Shown piece after piece: positions 1-9,500 of a DNA stretch of 64,000 nt. The stretch's first letter is position 1. Each line of letters begins with the position of its first letter. The position numbers were made by a program, and so were the translations under genes. Under the pieces are notes generated by a model, which saw nothing but the letters and a program-made list of their open reading frames with translations, was not told where the DNA came from and made no database searches. Where the stretch lies: assembly GCF_963973895.1 (NCBI RefSeq), contig NZ_CAXBBF010000001.1; one strand, given 5' to 3'. The stretch comes from Porticoccus sp950063125 (lineage in GTDB: Bacteria; Pseudomonadota; Gammaproteobacteria; Pseudomonadales; Porticoccaceae).

Positions 1-276
1 ATGCTGAATGCCGGACTGCTGTTTCGCGGTCTGTATCGTCTCGGTATTTATCGTCCTGCTCCCGGCTGGCGCCGCTTTCTGTTGACTTTGCTGGGTGCGA
101 ATCTGCTGATGGCGATGGCGTTGTGGGGATTCACGACTTACCTGGATCAGTGGCTCCTCTGGAGCGGTTGGCAGCGCGCCGGCTGGATGCTGTTGGTCTG
201 CCTCAGTGGCATGCTGGTATACATACTGTTTTTGCTGGTGGGTGGCATGCGACCCTCTCACCTCCGCCATCGCTAG
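1..276 (+). CDS. murJ: MurJ lipid II flippase, C-terminal fragment (5' end outside window)
   Basis: The window opens inside a reading frame that ends with TAG at 274-276. The 91 visible residues contain two hydrophobic segments (about 29-46 and 60-81) after a GLLFRGLYRLGIYRP stretch, which matches the last transmembrane pair of MurJ (MviN), the inner-membrane flippase that moves lipid II to the periplasmic face for peptidoglycan synthesis. The ATG at position 1 is probably an internal Met. The position directly upstream of ribF is the usual murJ-ribF neighbourhood in gammaproteobacteria, although rpsT, often found nearby, is not in the window. The assignment rests on this short tail plus synteny. 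Confidence 0.8.
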   Translation: MLNAGLLFRGLYRLGIYRPAPGWRRFLLTLLGANLLMAMALWGFTTYLDQWLLWSGWQRAGWMLLVCLSGMLVYILFLLVGGMRPSHLRHR

Positions 277-340
277 GGCGCTGTCACAAAAGTGTTGCCG
301 TGGCGGTGCCCGCGCCTGTTTTTCCCCCGTTGGGCTGGGT

Positions 341-346
341 TATACT
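341..346 (+). promoter_or_regulatory. Possible -10 element upstream of ribF
   Basis: TATACT lies 59 bases before the ribF start in the gap after murJ. No convincing -35 hexamer sits 16-18 bases upstream (the region is a T-run followed by C-run), so this is a weak call based on the -10 match and position only. Confidence 0.3.
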
Positions 347-373
347 GCCGCCTTTGTTTCGCGATGAAAGCCG

Positions 374-415
374 CCAGTGACTCCAAACCAGTGACCGGAA
401 ACCAGTGACCGGAAA
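374..415 (+). repeat. Three 14-bp tandem units spanning the ribF start
   Basis: Units at 374-387 (CCAGTGACTCCAAA), 388-401 and 402-415 (both CCAGTGACCGGAAA) are head to tail; the last two are identical. Each unit carries GTGA. Because 14 is not a multiple of three, the GTGs at 377, 391 and 405 fall in three different frames, and only the one at 405 opens ribF. The short frames from the first two end in TGA codons (392-394, 406-408) that overlap the next GTG. An ATG at 364 also reads in the frame of the 391 GTG and stops at 406-408. Confidence 0.9.
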
Positions 416-1349
416 AAAGCATCAGTTTATTCGCGGATTGCATAATCTGCGTCCGGAGCATCGAGGTTGTGTTGCGACGATCGGCTCATTTGACGGCGTT
501 CATCTCGGCCATCGGGCAATACTGCAACAGCTGCGTGAAAAGTCCGCAATATACGGCCTGCCTTCTGTGGTGATTATTTTTGAACCTCAGCCTCAGGAGT
601 TTTTCTCGGGAGAGCAGGCCCCGGCCCGGCTGATGCGTTTACGCGAAAAGGTAGAGGCACTGGTCAGCGAAGGTGTAGATAGGGTTCTCTGCCTTCAGTT
701 CAATCCTTCGTTGCGCAGTTTGTCTGCCCGACAATTTATTGACAGAGTGTTAATAGACGGACTGGGTGTTCGCTGTCTGGTGGTCGGTGACGACTTTCGC
801 TTTGGCCATGATCGAAGTGGCAATGACCAGCTGCTCAGGCAAGTGGGGGAGCAGCAGGGTTTTGACGTGATCGACACGCATACCCTGCAGTATGGCCGCG
901 AGCGGATCAGCAGTACGCGCATTCGTCGGGCGTTGGAAGTCGGTGATTTTGCGCTGGCGGAAACGTTGCTGGGGCGACCCTATCAGATTACCGGCAGGGT
1001 GGTTTACGGGCAGCAGTTGGGTCAACAGTTGGGCATCCCTACTGCCAATGTGCATCTCTATCGCTACCGTGCACCATTGAGCGGTGTGTATGTGGTTGAA
1101 GTGGTACTGGATGGCATTCGCTTGCCCGGTGTCGCGAATGTGGGCGTGCGCCCAACCGTAGGTGACCTGATAAAACCGGTGCTGGAAGTACACCTGCTGG
1201 ATTTTGATCAGTTAATCTACGGTCAAAGAATTCATGTGGAATTCAAAAAGAAAATACGGGAAGAGCAGACGTTTGATTCTCTCGATGCCATGGTAACGAA
1301 AATTCACAGTGATATTGCGCTGGCCCGGCAGTACTTTGCCGAGGTGTAA
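405..1349 (+). CDS. ribF: Bifunctional riboflavin kinase / FAD synthetase
   Basis: This 314-residue protein phosphorylates riboflavin to FMN and adenylates FMN to FAD in the cytoplasm. The N-terminal nucleotidyltransferase domain shows GSFDGVHLGHR at about 27-37 and ISSTRIR near 168-174; the C-terminal flavokinase domain shows GIPTANV near 210. The length is normal for the family. The start is GTG at 405, because RibF proteins begin a few residues before the F-I-R-G-L-H-N-L stretch and no other in-frame start lies upstream near it. The start codon lies inside the third unit of a tandem repeat, and there is no clear Shine-Dalgarno, so initiation may depend on coupling to a short upstream frame. 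ileS follows after 18 bases. Confidence 0.95.
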   Translation: MTGKKHQFIRGLHNLRPEHRGCVATIGSFDGVHLGHRAILQQLREKSAIYGLPSVVIIFEPQPQEFFSGEQAPARLMRLREKVEALVSEGVDRVLCLQFNPSLRSLSARQFIDRVLIDGLGVRCLVVGDDFRFGHDRSGNDQLLRQVGEQQGFDVIDTHTLQYGRERISSTRIRRALEVGDFALAETLLGRPYQITGRVVYGQQLGQQLGIPTANVHLYRYRAPLSGVYVVEVVLDGIRLPGVANVGVRPTVGDLIKPVLEVHLLDFDQLIYGQRIHVEFKKKIREEQTFDSLDAMVTKIHSDIALARQYFAEV

Positions 1350-1367
1350 CCCCGATGTTGGATAACG

Positions 1368-4175
1368 ATGACTGATTACAAAGCTACCCTCAATTTGCCG
1401 TTTACCGAGTTTCCCATGAAGGCCAATCTGGCCCAGCGGGAACCGACCATGCTGAAATCCTGGCAGAGCACCGGGCTTTACGAAAAAATTCGTGAGCAGC
1501 GTCACGGCAGACAGAAATTCATTCTGCACGACGGCCCTCCCTACGCAAATGGCGATATTCATATCGGCCATTCGGTCAATAAAATATTGAAGGATATCGT
1601 CGTCAAGTCCCGCACGCTGAGCGGTTATGACGCGCCCTATGTGCCCGGCTGGGATTGTCACGGACTGCCCATCGAACACCAGGTTGAAAAGAAAATCGGT
1701 AAAGCCGGTGTCAAGGTGGACACCAGGACATTTCGTCAGAAATGTCGGGAGTATGCGCGCCGTCAGGTGGATGGCCAGAAAAAGGATTTTATGCGTCTCG
1801 GCGTGCTGGGCGACTGGGAAAACCCTTATCTGACGATGGATTACCAGTTTGAGGCAAATATTATTCGGGCACTGGGCAAGATCATAGAAAATGGTCATCT
1901 GGTCCGTGGCTTCAAGCCGGTTTACTGGAGTGTGGTCGGCGCCTCAGCCCTGGCGGAAGCCGAGGTTGAATATCAGGACAAAATGTCTTTTTCCATCGAT
2001 GTGGCGTTCCGGGTTGTGGATACCGAAGCCTTTTTGGCCCTCGTGGATGATGTGACTGGCGAAGGGCCGGTCGCAGTGGCCATCTGGACCACCACGCCCT
2101 GGACGCTGCCTTCCAACCAGGCGGTCAGTCTCAATCCCGAATTGGATTATGTACTGGTGCAATGCGATGCGGGTGGGGGTCTTGGTCGCTTTCTGTTGGC
2201 CGAAGAGCTGGTGCCTGCTGTGATGAAGCGCTGGGGTGTGGAAGACTACCGGGTTGTCGGCCGTGTCAAAGGGCTGCGGCTCGAGAACCAGCTGTTACAG
2301 CACCCGTTTTATGATCGTCAGGTACCGGTCCTGCTGGGCGACCATGTCACCACAGAAACCGGTACCGGCTGCGTCCACACAGCGCCGGATCACGGCATGG
2401 AAGACTTCGTGGTGGCCAATAAATACGGCATTGGCACACTCAATTATATTGATGATCATGGCCTTTTCCGCGACAGCGTGCCGCTGTTTGCCGGCGAGCA
2501 TGTCTACAAGGCGGATGAAGCGGTTCTGGCGCTGCTGAAACAGCGGGGCGTGCTGTTGGCCACCCATAAAATTACCCATAGCTATGCGCACTGCTGGCGG
2601 ACCAAAACCCCGCTGATCTATCGCGCCACACCGCAATGGTTTATCGGCATGCAGCAGAACGGCCTGCTGGATAATGCCCTCAAGGCAGTGAAGGATGTCA
2701 CATGGTATCCGTCCTGGGGACAGGCTCGCATTGAGGGGATGCTGGAGAACAGCCCTGACTGGTGTATTTCTCGTCAGCGCACCTGGGGTGTTCCGATAAC
2801 CCTGTTTATTCACCGCGAAACCGGCGATTGTCACCCGCGCACTGCCGAGTTGATTGAGGTGGTTGCCCAGCGTGTTGAGCAGGCGGGCATTGATGCCTGG
2901 TTTGATCTCGATGCGGCGGAGTTGCTGGGTGACGACGCTGCAGACTATACCAAGGTCACGGATACTCTGGATGTCTGGTTCGATTCCGGGGTCACCCATG
3001 CTGCTGTACTGGATGCCCGCGACCAGCTCGCCTATCCGGCAGATCTCTACCTGGAGGGGTCCGATCAGCACCGCGGCTGGTTCCAGTCTTCCCTGAAAAC
3101 GGCCATTGCCATAAAGGGCAGTGCCCCATACCGGGCTGTTCTGACACACGGTTTCACGGTAGATGCCGATGGCCGAAAGATGTCCAAATCCCTGGGCAAT
3201 GTGATGTCGCCCCAGCAGGTCGTCAACGATTTGGGAGCGGATGTCCTGCGCCTGTGGGTCGCAGCGACGGATTTCAGCGCGGAAATGAGCGTTTCCGAGG
3301 AGATTCTCAAGCGCACTGCCGACTCCTACCGGCGCATCCGCAATACCGCCCGATTTCTGCTTTCAAATCTCAACGGTTTCGATCCGGCCCGGGATCTGCT
3401 GCCGGTCGAGGATATGCTGGCGCTGGATCGCTGGGCCGTGGGTCGAGCTGCCAGTGCCCAACGGGATATTCTCGCCGCCTATGATGGCTACCATTTTCAC
3501 CCTATCTACCAGAAACTGCACAATTTTTGTGTCACCGATATGGGTGGTTTCTACCTGAATATTATCAAGGACCGCCAATATACCTGCCAGGAAAACTCAA
3601 GGGCCAGACGTTCGGCGCAATCGGCGATTTACCATATCGCCGAGGCTCTGGTTCGCTGGATTGCCCCTGTGCTCAGTTTTACCGCAGATGAAATCTGGCG
3701 TGTTATGCCCGGGGAGCGTGGAGAATCGGTATTTATGGCAGAGTGGTGGTCGCTGCCACCCGCTGCTGCGGATGCGATTCCCGACAGCGACTGGGCGTTA
3801 ATCGCCAGGGCTCGAAATGCCGTTAACAAGGTGCTGGAAGGCAAAAAAGAGACGGGTATCCAGAAATCCCTGGAGGCGGAAGTGGTGCTGTATGCGGATG
3901 GCGAGCTGGCCAGCGCACTGGGCAAACTGAAAGATGAATTGCGTTTTGTGCTGATTACCTCCGAGGCTCGGGTGGCACCGCTCAGTGAAGCAGACGGCGC
4001 CGAGCCCACAGAACTTGAGGGTTTGCTGTTGCATGTTGCCCGGACGTCCTATGCCAAATGTGTCCGCTGTTGGCATCACCGCGCCGATGTGGGTGCGACG
4101 GCTGAACACCCGGAACTGTGCGGTCGCTGTGTGGAAAACGTCACAGGTGCCGGCGAGCGGCGCCTGTTTGCCTGA
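1368..4175 (+). CDS. ileS: Isoleucyl-tRNA synthetase
   Basis: This class I synthetase charges tRNA-Ile in the cytoplasm and edits valine. At 935 residues it has the full bacterial length. The HIGH-type signature PYANGDIHIGH is at about 58-68, the KMSKS loop (GRKMSKSLGN) near 601-610, the connective editing domain lies between, and a C-terminal zinc-binding module is marked by CVRCW near 898 and CGRC near 919. The weak GGAT stretch ahead of ATG 1368 and the conserved N-terminus (YKATLNLP) support the start. It sits between ribF and lspA as in most gammaproteobacteria; the lspA start is 4 bases past its stop. Confidence 0.98.
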   Translation: MTDYKATLNLPFTEFPMKANLAQREPTMLKSWQSTGLYEKIREQRHGRQKFILHDGPPYANGDIHIGHSVNKILKDIVVKSRTLSGYDAPYVPGWDCHGLPIEHQVEKKIGKAGVKVDTRTFRQKCREYARRQVDGQKKDFMRLGVLGDWENPYLTMDYQFEANIIRALGKIIENGHLVRGFKPVYWSVVGASALAEAEVEYQDKMSFSIDVAFRVVDTEAFLALVDDVTGEGPVAVAIWTTTPWTLPSNQAVSLNPELDYVLVQCDAGGGLGRFLLAEELVPAVMKRWGVEDYRVVGRVKGLRLENQLLQHPFYDRQVPVLLGDHVTTETGTGCVHTAPDHGMEDFVVANKYGIGTLNYIDDHGLFRDSVPLFAGEHVYKADEAVLALLKQRGVLLATHKITHSYAHCWRTKTPLIYRATPQWFIGMQQNGLLDNALKAVKDVTWYPSWGQARIEGMLENSPDWCISRQRTWGVPITLFIHRETGDCHPRTAELIEVVAQRVEQAGIDAWFDLDAAELLGDDAADYTKVTDTLDVWFDSGVTHAAVLDARDQLAYPADLYLEGSDQHRGWFQSSLKTAIAIKGSAPYRAVLTHGFTVDADGRKMSKSLGNVMSPQQVVNDLGADVLRLWVAATDFSAEMSVSEEILKRTADSYRRIRNTARFLLSNLNGFDPARDLLPVEDMLALDRWAVGRAASAQRDILAAYDGYHFHPIYQKLHNFCVTDMGGFYLNIIKDRQYTCQENSRARRSAQSAIYHIAEALVRWIAPVLSFTADEIWRVMPGERGESVFMAEWWSLPPAAADAIPDSDWALIARARNAVNKVLEGKKETGIQKSLEAEVVLYADGELASALGKLKDELRFVLITSEARVAPLSEADGAEPTELEGLLLHVARTSYAKCVRCWHHRADVGATAEHPELCGRCVENVTGAGERRLFA

Positions 4176-4179
4176 TCGG

Positions 4180-4686
4180 ATGCAAATGATAAACATCATG
4201 CAATCTCGCGCTGGCTGGTATCTCCTGTCTGGACTGATCGTTCTGGTCGATCAGCTCACCAAATACTGGGCTTCAGCGTCGCTGGTTTATGGCCGGGCGG
4301 TGGAGTTGCTGCCTATGCTGAACCTGACGTTGCTGCACAATCGGGGCGCTGCCTTCAGTTTTCTCAGTGAGGCAGGGGGGTGGCAGCGCTGGTTTTTTAC
4401 CGGTATCGCGCTGGCGGTGAGTATTTTTATTGTGCTTTGGATGACGCGCTTGCCCCGGGGGAAAACCCTGTTGGGCATTGCGCTGGCGTTGTTGCTAGGT
4501 GGTGCGATCGGTAATTTGTTGGATCGGATATTTCTCGGTTACGTGGTTGATTTTATTGACGTCTATTATTTGAATTATCACTGGCCCGCGTTCAATGTGG
4601 CGGATTCGGCGATTACAGTAGGTGCCATACTGTTGATCATTGAAAGCCTTTGCCATCGTGACCAGTCACTTGAAGGAGAAAATTGA
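4180..4686 (+). CDS. lspA: Signal peptidase II (lipoprotein signal peptidase)
   Basis: LspA is the inner-membrane aspartic peptidase that removes the signal peptide from prolipoproteins after diacylglycerol addition. Four hydrophobic segments are visible, as are the family boxes DQLTKYW, NRGAAFS, NLLDR (Asp 115) and NVADSA (Asp 142); the two Asp residues form the catalytic dyad. ATG 4180 gives 168 residues; ATG 4186 or 4198 would give 166 or 162, and no strong ribosome site separates them. The stop TGA (4684-4686) overlaps the fkpB start, so the two are translationally coupled. Substrates in this window include the BamD-type and other lipoproteins at 18766, 36820 and 56061. Confidence 0.95.
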   Translation: MQMINIMQSRAGWYLLSGLIVLVDQLTKYWASASLVYGRAVELLPMLNLTLLHNRGAAFSFLSEAGGWQRWFFTGIALAVSIFIVLWMTRLPRGKTLLGIALALLLGGAIGNLLDRIFLGYVVDFIDVYYLNYHWPAFNVADSAITVGAILLIIESLCHRDQSLEGEN

Positions 4687-5165
4687 TGGTTGATACCCAT
4701 GAGACGGCACCTGTCACCATTGGACCGGATACCAAGGTGACACTGCATTTTTCGCTAGCGCTGGAAGATGGTTCGGTGGTGGACTCCAACTTTTCCGGCA
4801 AGCCGGCGACCTTTGTGGTGGGCGACGGGAGTCTGCTGAATGGTTTTGAATCTGCATTGTTTGGCTTGAGTGCCGGAGACGAAATTGTTCTGGAGATCGG
4901 TCCGGAGCAGGGCTTTGGCCCCCACAATCCCAACAATATTCAGCGCTTTTCAAAAGGGGACTTTCTAAAGGGCGGGGCCGATGATGTCCAGCTGGAGCCG
5001 GGGCTGATGCTGTCATTTGCCGATGCCAGTCAGGCCGAGTTGCCCGGTGTCGTGGTTGAGATAGATGAGGAGCATGTCATGGTGGACTTCAATCACCCGC
5101 TCGCAGGCCATCAAATTACCTTCGCCGTAAAAATTCTTGATGTCATGCCGGCGGTGACCCACTAA
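4686..5165 (+). CDS. fkpB: FKBP-type peptidyl-prolyl isomerase (SlpA/FkpB family)
   Basis: This 159-residue protein has the layout of SlpA-type FKBPs: an FKBP core split by an insert-in-flap chaperone domain. It begins with VTLHFSLALEDGSVVDSNF, followed by PATFVVGDGSLLNGFE and GPEQGFGPHNPNN, and ends with HPLAGHQITFAVKI. It is expected to catalyse prolyl isomerisation and act as a chaperone in the cytoplasm. The ATG at 4686 shares its first base with the lspA stop, and an AAGGAG ribosome site lies at 4672-4677; a TTG at 4683 is possible but less likely. The lspA-fkpB-ispH order is conserved in gammaproteobacteria. Confidence 0.93.
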   Translation: MVDTHETAPVTIGPDTKVTLHFSLALEDGSVVDSNFSGKPATFVVGDGSLLNGFESALFGLSAGDEIVLEIGPEQGFGPHNPNNIQRFSKGDFLKGGADDVQLEPGLMLSFADASQAELPGVVVEIDEEHVMVDFNHPLAGHQITFAVKILDVMPAVTH

Positions 5166-6097
5166 TGGAGATCAAGCTCGCCAATCCGCGTGGGTTTTGC
5201 GCTGGCGTTGATCGGGCCATTGATATTGTCAATCGCGCCCTGGACATTTTTGGTGCCCCTATCTATGTCCGTCACGAAGTGGTGCATAACAAGTTCGTGG
5301 TGGACGCGCTCCGCGAGCGCGGCGCCATCTTTGTCGAGGAACTTCATGAAGTGCCCGACAATGTGATTGTGGTTTTCAGTGCCCACGGCGTGGCCCAGTC
5401 CGTCAGGCAGGAGGCTGCGTTGCGGCAGTTGCGGGTCTTTGATGCGACCTGTCCGCTGGTCACAAAAGTCCATATGGAGGTGGTGCGTTACAGTCGTGAG
5501 GGCCGTGAGTGCATCCTGATTGGTCATCAGGGCCACCCTGAAGTCGAGGGGACCATGGGGCAATATGATGGCGTCAATGGTGGGCATATCTATCTGGTGG
5601 AAAATGAGGCTGATGTCAGTCAACTTGACGTCAATGCACCGGACAATCTGGCCTACGTCACCCAGACAACGCTATCGGTTGATGATACAGCCAGGGTGAT
5701 TGATGCGTTGCGGCAACGCTTCCCCGCCATATCCGGCCCCAAAAAAGACGATATCTGCTATGCCACCCAGAATCGCCAGGATGCTGTCAAGCAACTGGCA
5801 CTGGAGTGTGATCTGGTACTGGTGGTCGGTTCGCCAAACAGTTCAAACTCCAACCGATTGCGGGAGCTTGCCGATCGGTGTGGTGCCGATGCCTATTTGA
5901 TTGATAGTGCGCTGGATATCAGGCCGAGCTGGCTGGTGGGCAAAAAAGCCATTGGTGTTACTGCCGGTGCTTCAGCTCCGGAAGTACTGGTTCGCGATGT
6001 CGTGAACAAACTTGAAGCATTGGGCGCACGCCCTCCGAAAGAGCTGCCCGGCGCCACTGAAAATATCAGTTTTTCGATGCCGAGAGAGCTTCGCTAG
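5165..6097 (+). CDS. ispH: 4-hydroxy-3-methylbut-2-enyl diphosphate reductase
   Basis: IspH (LytB) is the iron-sulfur enzyme that performs the last step of the methylerythritol phosphate pathway, giving IPP and DMAPP. The three cluster cysteines are in RGFCAGVDRA (Cys 12), FDATCPLV and ICYATQNRQ. The motifs VRHEVVHNK, HGVAQSV and GSPNSSNSNRL are present, and the length of 310 is typical. The ATG at 5165 overlaps the fkpB stop (TAATG), so it is the last gene of the ribF-ileS-lspA-fkpB-ispH series. A strong hairpin follows 27 bases after the stop. Confidence 0.97.
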   Translation: MEIKLANPRGFCAGVDRAIDIVNRALDIFGAPIYVRHEVVHNKFVVDALRERGAIFVEELHEVPDNVIVVFSAHGVAQSVRQEAALRQLRVFDATCPLVTKVHMEVVRYSREGRECILIGHQGHPEVEGTMGQYDGVNGGHIYLVENEADVSQLDVNAPDNLAYVTQTTLSVDDTARVIDALRQRFPAISGPKKDDICYATQNRQDAVKQLALECDLVLVVGSPNSSNSNRLRELADRCGADAYLIDSALDIRPSWLVGKKAIGVTAGASAPEVLVRDVVNKLEALGARPPKELPGATENISFSMPRELR

Positions 6098-6124
6098 ATA
6101 GCTGAACTATGATTTTAAGACATA

Positions 6125-6153
6125 AAAAACCGGACTATGTATGTCCGGTTTTT
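6125..6153. terminator. Bidirectional intrinsic terminator between ispH and pilE
   Basis: The 11-bp perfect stem AAAAACCGGAC / GTCCGGTTTTT encloses a 7-base loop. The A-run and T-run at its ends give a U-tract on either strand. It lies between convergent ispH (+) and pilE (-), so it can end both transcripts. Confidence 0.92.
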
Positions 6154-6195
6154 ATGTTGAACAGACTGCTGGGTTTTGTGAACAGAAACCCGGCG

Positions 6196-6597
6196 CTAAT
6201 CCTGCCAATTGCCTGTTTTTTCGCCTCGGCTGGTGAGCCCCAGATTCCCTTCGACAGCCTGGCTTCCCTGTGCCGTCGCCACGACGTTAATGCACTCATC
6301 TATAGGCAGTCCTCCGGCGCAAGCTGCCGCACTGATCTGATAGTGCCCGTTTTCAGAGGGAAGGTTGGCGGCCACGGCGAAGCCCAGATCAGTCAGATCC
6401 GTCGTATAGGTCAGGTTGTTGATAAAATGGCGTTCCTGAGCCTGCATCACTTTATTCATCAGGGCAACGCCTTCGGTGCGGCGAGTCTCCCTGACAGTCT
6501 CCATATAAGACGGGTACGCAACCATCGCCAGCAATGCGATGATTGCCACCACAATCATGAGCTCAATTAAACTGAATCCCTCGATACGCTGCTTCAC
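6196..6597 (-). CDS. pilE: Type IV minor pilin PilE
   Basis: PilE is a prepilin-like component that helps initiate type IV pilus assembly. The N-terminus is a short basic leader, the PilD cleavage site (Gly 7 before FSLIELMIVVAIIALLAMVA) with Glu at +5 of the mature protein, then a hydrophobic helix. The globular part has two cysteines (AAACAGG and DECIN). The start is taken as GTG 6597, which overlaps the pilY1 stop (TAGTG); a TTG at 6615 would add six residues. The gene is the last of the fimT-to-pilE operon, as in Pseudomonas aeruginosa. It is 133 residues, close to the family norm. Confidence 0.9.
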   Translation of the reverse strand: MKQRIEGFSLIELMIVVAIIALLAMVAYPSYMETVRETRRTEGVALMNKVMQAQERHFINNLTYTTDLTDLGFAVAANLPSENGHYQISAAACAGGLPIDECINVVATAQGSQAVEGNLGLTSRGEKTGNWQD

Positions 6598-9500
6598 TAT
6601 TGATTTTCCCGCCAATAGGTTCTCTTGAGATCTATATCCGGCAGCCCTTCGGGGCAGTCTTCACCCTCACATTCCGTATCGGTAACTTTTTCCGTTCCCA
6701 CATAGAATTCTATCGAGGTTTTACCATCTTCATCCGGCACAAACAGCGCGACGACTTCCGGCGGGTTACCCGGTTGCTTCAGGTTGATGTACTGGCTGGA
6801 GAGTACGGTTTTGCCCGTGACAAAGTTCATGGCATAGAGTCGTCCACCTCCGAGATAACCGGCACCACAGGTGGTGTCAACCTCTCCGGTTCCTTCCGGG
6901 AGATAAGAGGTGTAAATAGATGTGCCATCGATCGTCAGTGCCCGTCGCATGAATTTTTCACCCAGGTCGATAGCATCCTTGTAGAACCCGTGGGGTGCAT
7001 TGGTTTGAGGATTGGCAGGGTCACTGTCAGGGCTGGTCATATCCAACAAATCATTGTTATCTATGCTGTTGTATACAACGTCGCCATCTTTGTCTTTGGG
7101 TGGACCGTACACACTGTATTCAAAGATTGCGTACAGTCTATCGTCTATTGCAGTATTTTTTGGGTGGGCCATATAGCCACTGCCAAAAGTCAGTACAAAG
7201 AAGGGTGCACGGCCTCTTTTTTGTGACAGGGACACAGTGGGCCCAACATAAAAACGGCGGAATTCCCCAGCTTCGGCAAGGTTGGCAATTTTTCCGCCCT
7301 GGGCGAGGTTGTTTGCCGAGGTGGTGGCGTTATTAAGATCAATACGCCATACACTGCCTTGTATATCAACGCCAAAGATGATGTCGTCAATGCCGTCGCC
7401 ATTCATGTCAGCCATGGTCAGATCGCCGGGGATGCTGTTGCTCATCGGCAGATCCAGATTGTGAATATCCTCGCTGGTGTCGTTATTACCGGCGGACCAG
7501 AGTTTCTGGCCGGTCAGGGCATCTACCATATAAATAGCCGCGCCCATGTCCCCCGTTGTCGGGGTAGTTGCCACATCGTGTGCTGTGTCATAGCCGCCAC
7601 CGAAAACAAGCACGTCTCTGGTGGTGCAATTTTCGCCGTCCCCGTCACAACTCCAGTTTATGCGGCCACGCACTGGTTTTGACCAGGTTTGTCCCAGATC
7701 GCGAAAACCGGCGCTGCCACCAAAAATGGTCCACATGAGTTTCGGATTGTTGGTGTTGGTAACGTCCATGGCATAGTAGTTATCACCGCCGCGACGCATG
7801 CCAAAGTAGCTGTACACGTGGTCGCCATCTGAAGCATCAATAGTGATGTCATCGTCATCAGGGTTTTCTTCGCGCCAGATTGTCATGGGACCATCGAGGC
7901 CATAGATTTTCGAGGCGTCGGGATCGTTAATGTAAGTGGCATGCTGTGTCTGCAGTTGATCCTGGGGAACGAAGGCGAACAGTTCTTCACCATTGCCGGT
8001 GTCGATGGCACGGAATGTGCCATCGTTGGAGGTGAAAAACAGAACATCTTCCGTGGTGTTTTCTTCAGAGTTCCCGGAGTAGGTGACCACTACCGGGCGG
8101 TTGTGGAGAGCATCAGCCATAAAATGTGATGCATCTGACGTGTTGCCGTTGTCATTGTCATCGTTGACATCGACGCCGAGTATCCATTTTATGAGCTTGT
8201 CGCGCGCAGCCTGACTGGCATCATCACTTAAACCATAGAGCTCATTGGTAATGGTATCGTTGTCGAGCGCGATAATATTTTCTGCGCTGTTAAGCACAAT
8301 ATTATTCGTGCTGGCATCTCCCGAGACGGTGTAAACAAGCCGGCTATTGGTGAGCTTGTTGGCGGCCCCACCTTTTTTAACTGCGTTGCCGTCGGTGTTC
8401 TGACTCCAGTAGCTGATCGCGTTGGAATGAAAGTAGCCAGTATCCGGGTTGATCGCAATGGCGTCGTCTGAGCCGACAATATCGCCGTCTGTGTTGATTC
8501 TGTATTTCTTGATATTGCCGTACCAACGAGGATAAATATTTGGCTCAAAAATGGCAAAATAGAGTGAATTCTGATGCTGGAGCCGGTTGAAGGCGTTCAC
8601 TGACACTGCCGGTGCAGTGAAGGTCGTGGATGTTGAAAGAATATCCAGAATGATTTGGTTAAATGCCGTCTTTAGCTGCTCGGAAGAGCTGGCCGTCAGA
8701 TACTGTCCTTGCCCTTTTTCCGCCGTTGTCTTGAGCAACTCCATTTCGTAGCCAAAATCGAAGGCGATGGTATAGGTTCTGACACTTTGTGTACCGTCCA
8801 GCGTCTCGTTGTAGTCATGGTTGGCCATATACTCGGCCATTTCATCGAGACAGGTGCGGTTCGATGTGGAGGCACCGTCCGAGTGGGAGCAGCTATTGCC
8901 GGTCATGTTCGAGATGGTGTTGTCCCTGCCATTGTCATAATAGGGTTCGCCGTCGGTGAGCAGCACCACGTAGTTGCTCTGGCAGGAGCTTTCGCCGATG
9001 GGGGAGTTGTAATAGCCGCTGGTAACTGCAGCGGGGTCGCGGTTTGAGGCAGTCCCGTAATCGACCGAATCGCCCTTAAAGTACCGGTGGGCTTCCCACA
9101 GGGTTTCAGTCAGTGGGGTCCAGTCAGAGGCGGGAATATTGTTGATTTTATTGATAATGGCGTCGCGGTCATCTTCAATATCTGAAAAATGATGCAGTAC
9201 GTAACCGCCCTGGCTGTAATTAAAGCGCATCAGGCCAAAGTTTAGGCCGGTAAAGTTGCTGACCAGGTCGGTGCCCGCCTCTTTCATGATATCGAGTTTT
9301 TTGCGATATTCAGAGGGGTTGGCTTTCAGGTATTCGTGATAATTGGCCGAAACGTAGAGCCTGCGGTCGGTAATTCCGTTCTGGTTCCAGCTGATCTGGT
9401 TGCTGGTGGAGTAGGGGCCGTTATTGCCGTCTCTGGCATAGCGGTCAGAGGAGCTGCTGTCGATGCCGTGTACCCCGGCATCATCCCGACACTCTACGGT

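Noticed and set aside
2295..3149. Minus-strand open frame of 284 codons inside ileS
   Set aside because: It lies fully inside ileS, has no ribosome site or recognisable domain, and is explained by codon bias of the real gene.
6109..6570. Plus-strand 153-codon frame opposite pilE
   Set aside because: It starts inside the terminator hairpin and is antisense to a clear pilin gene.
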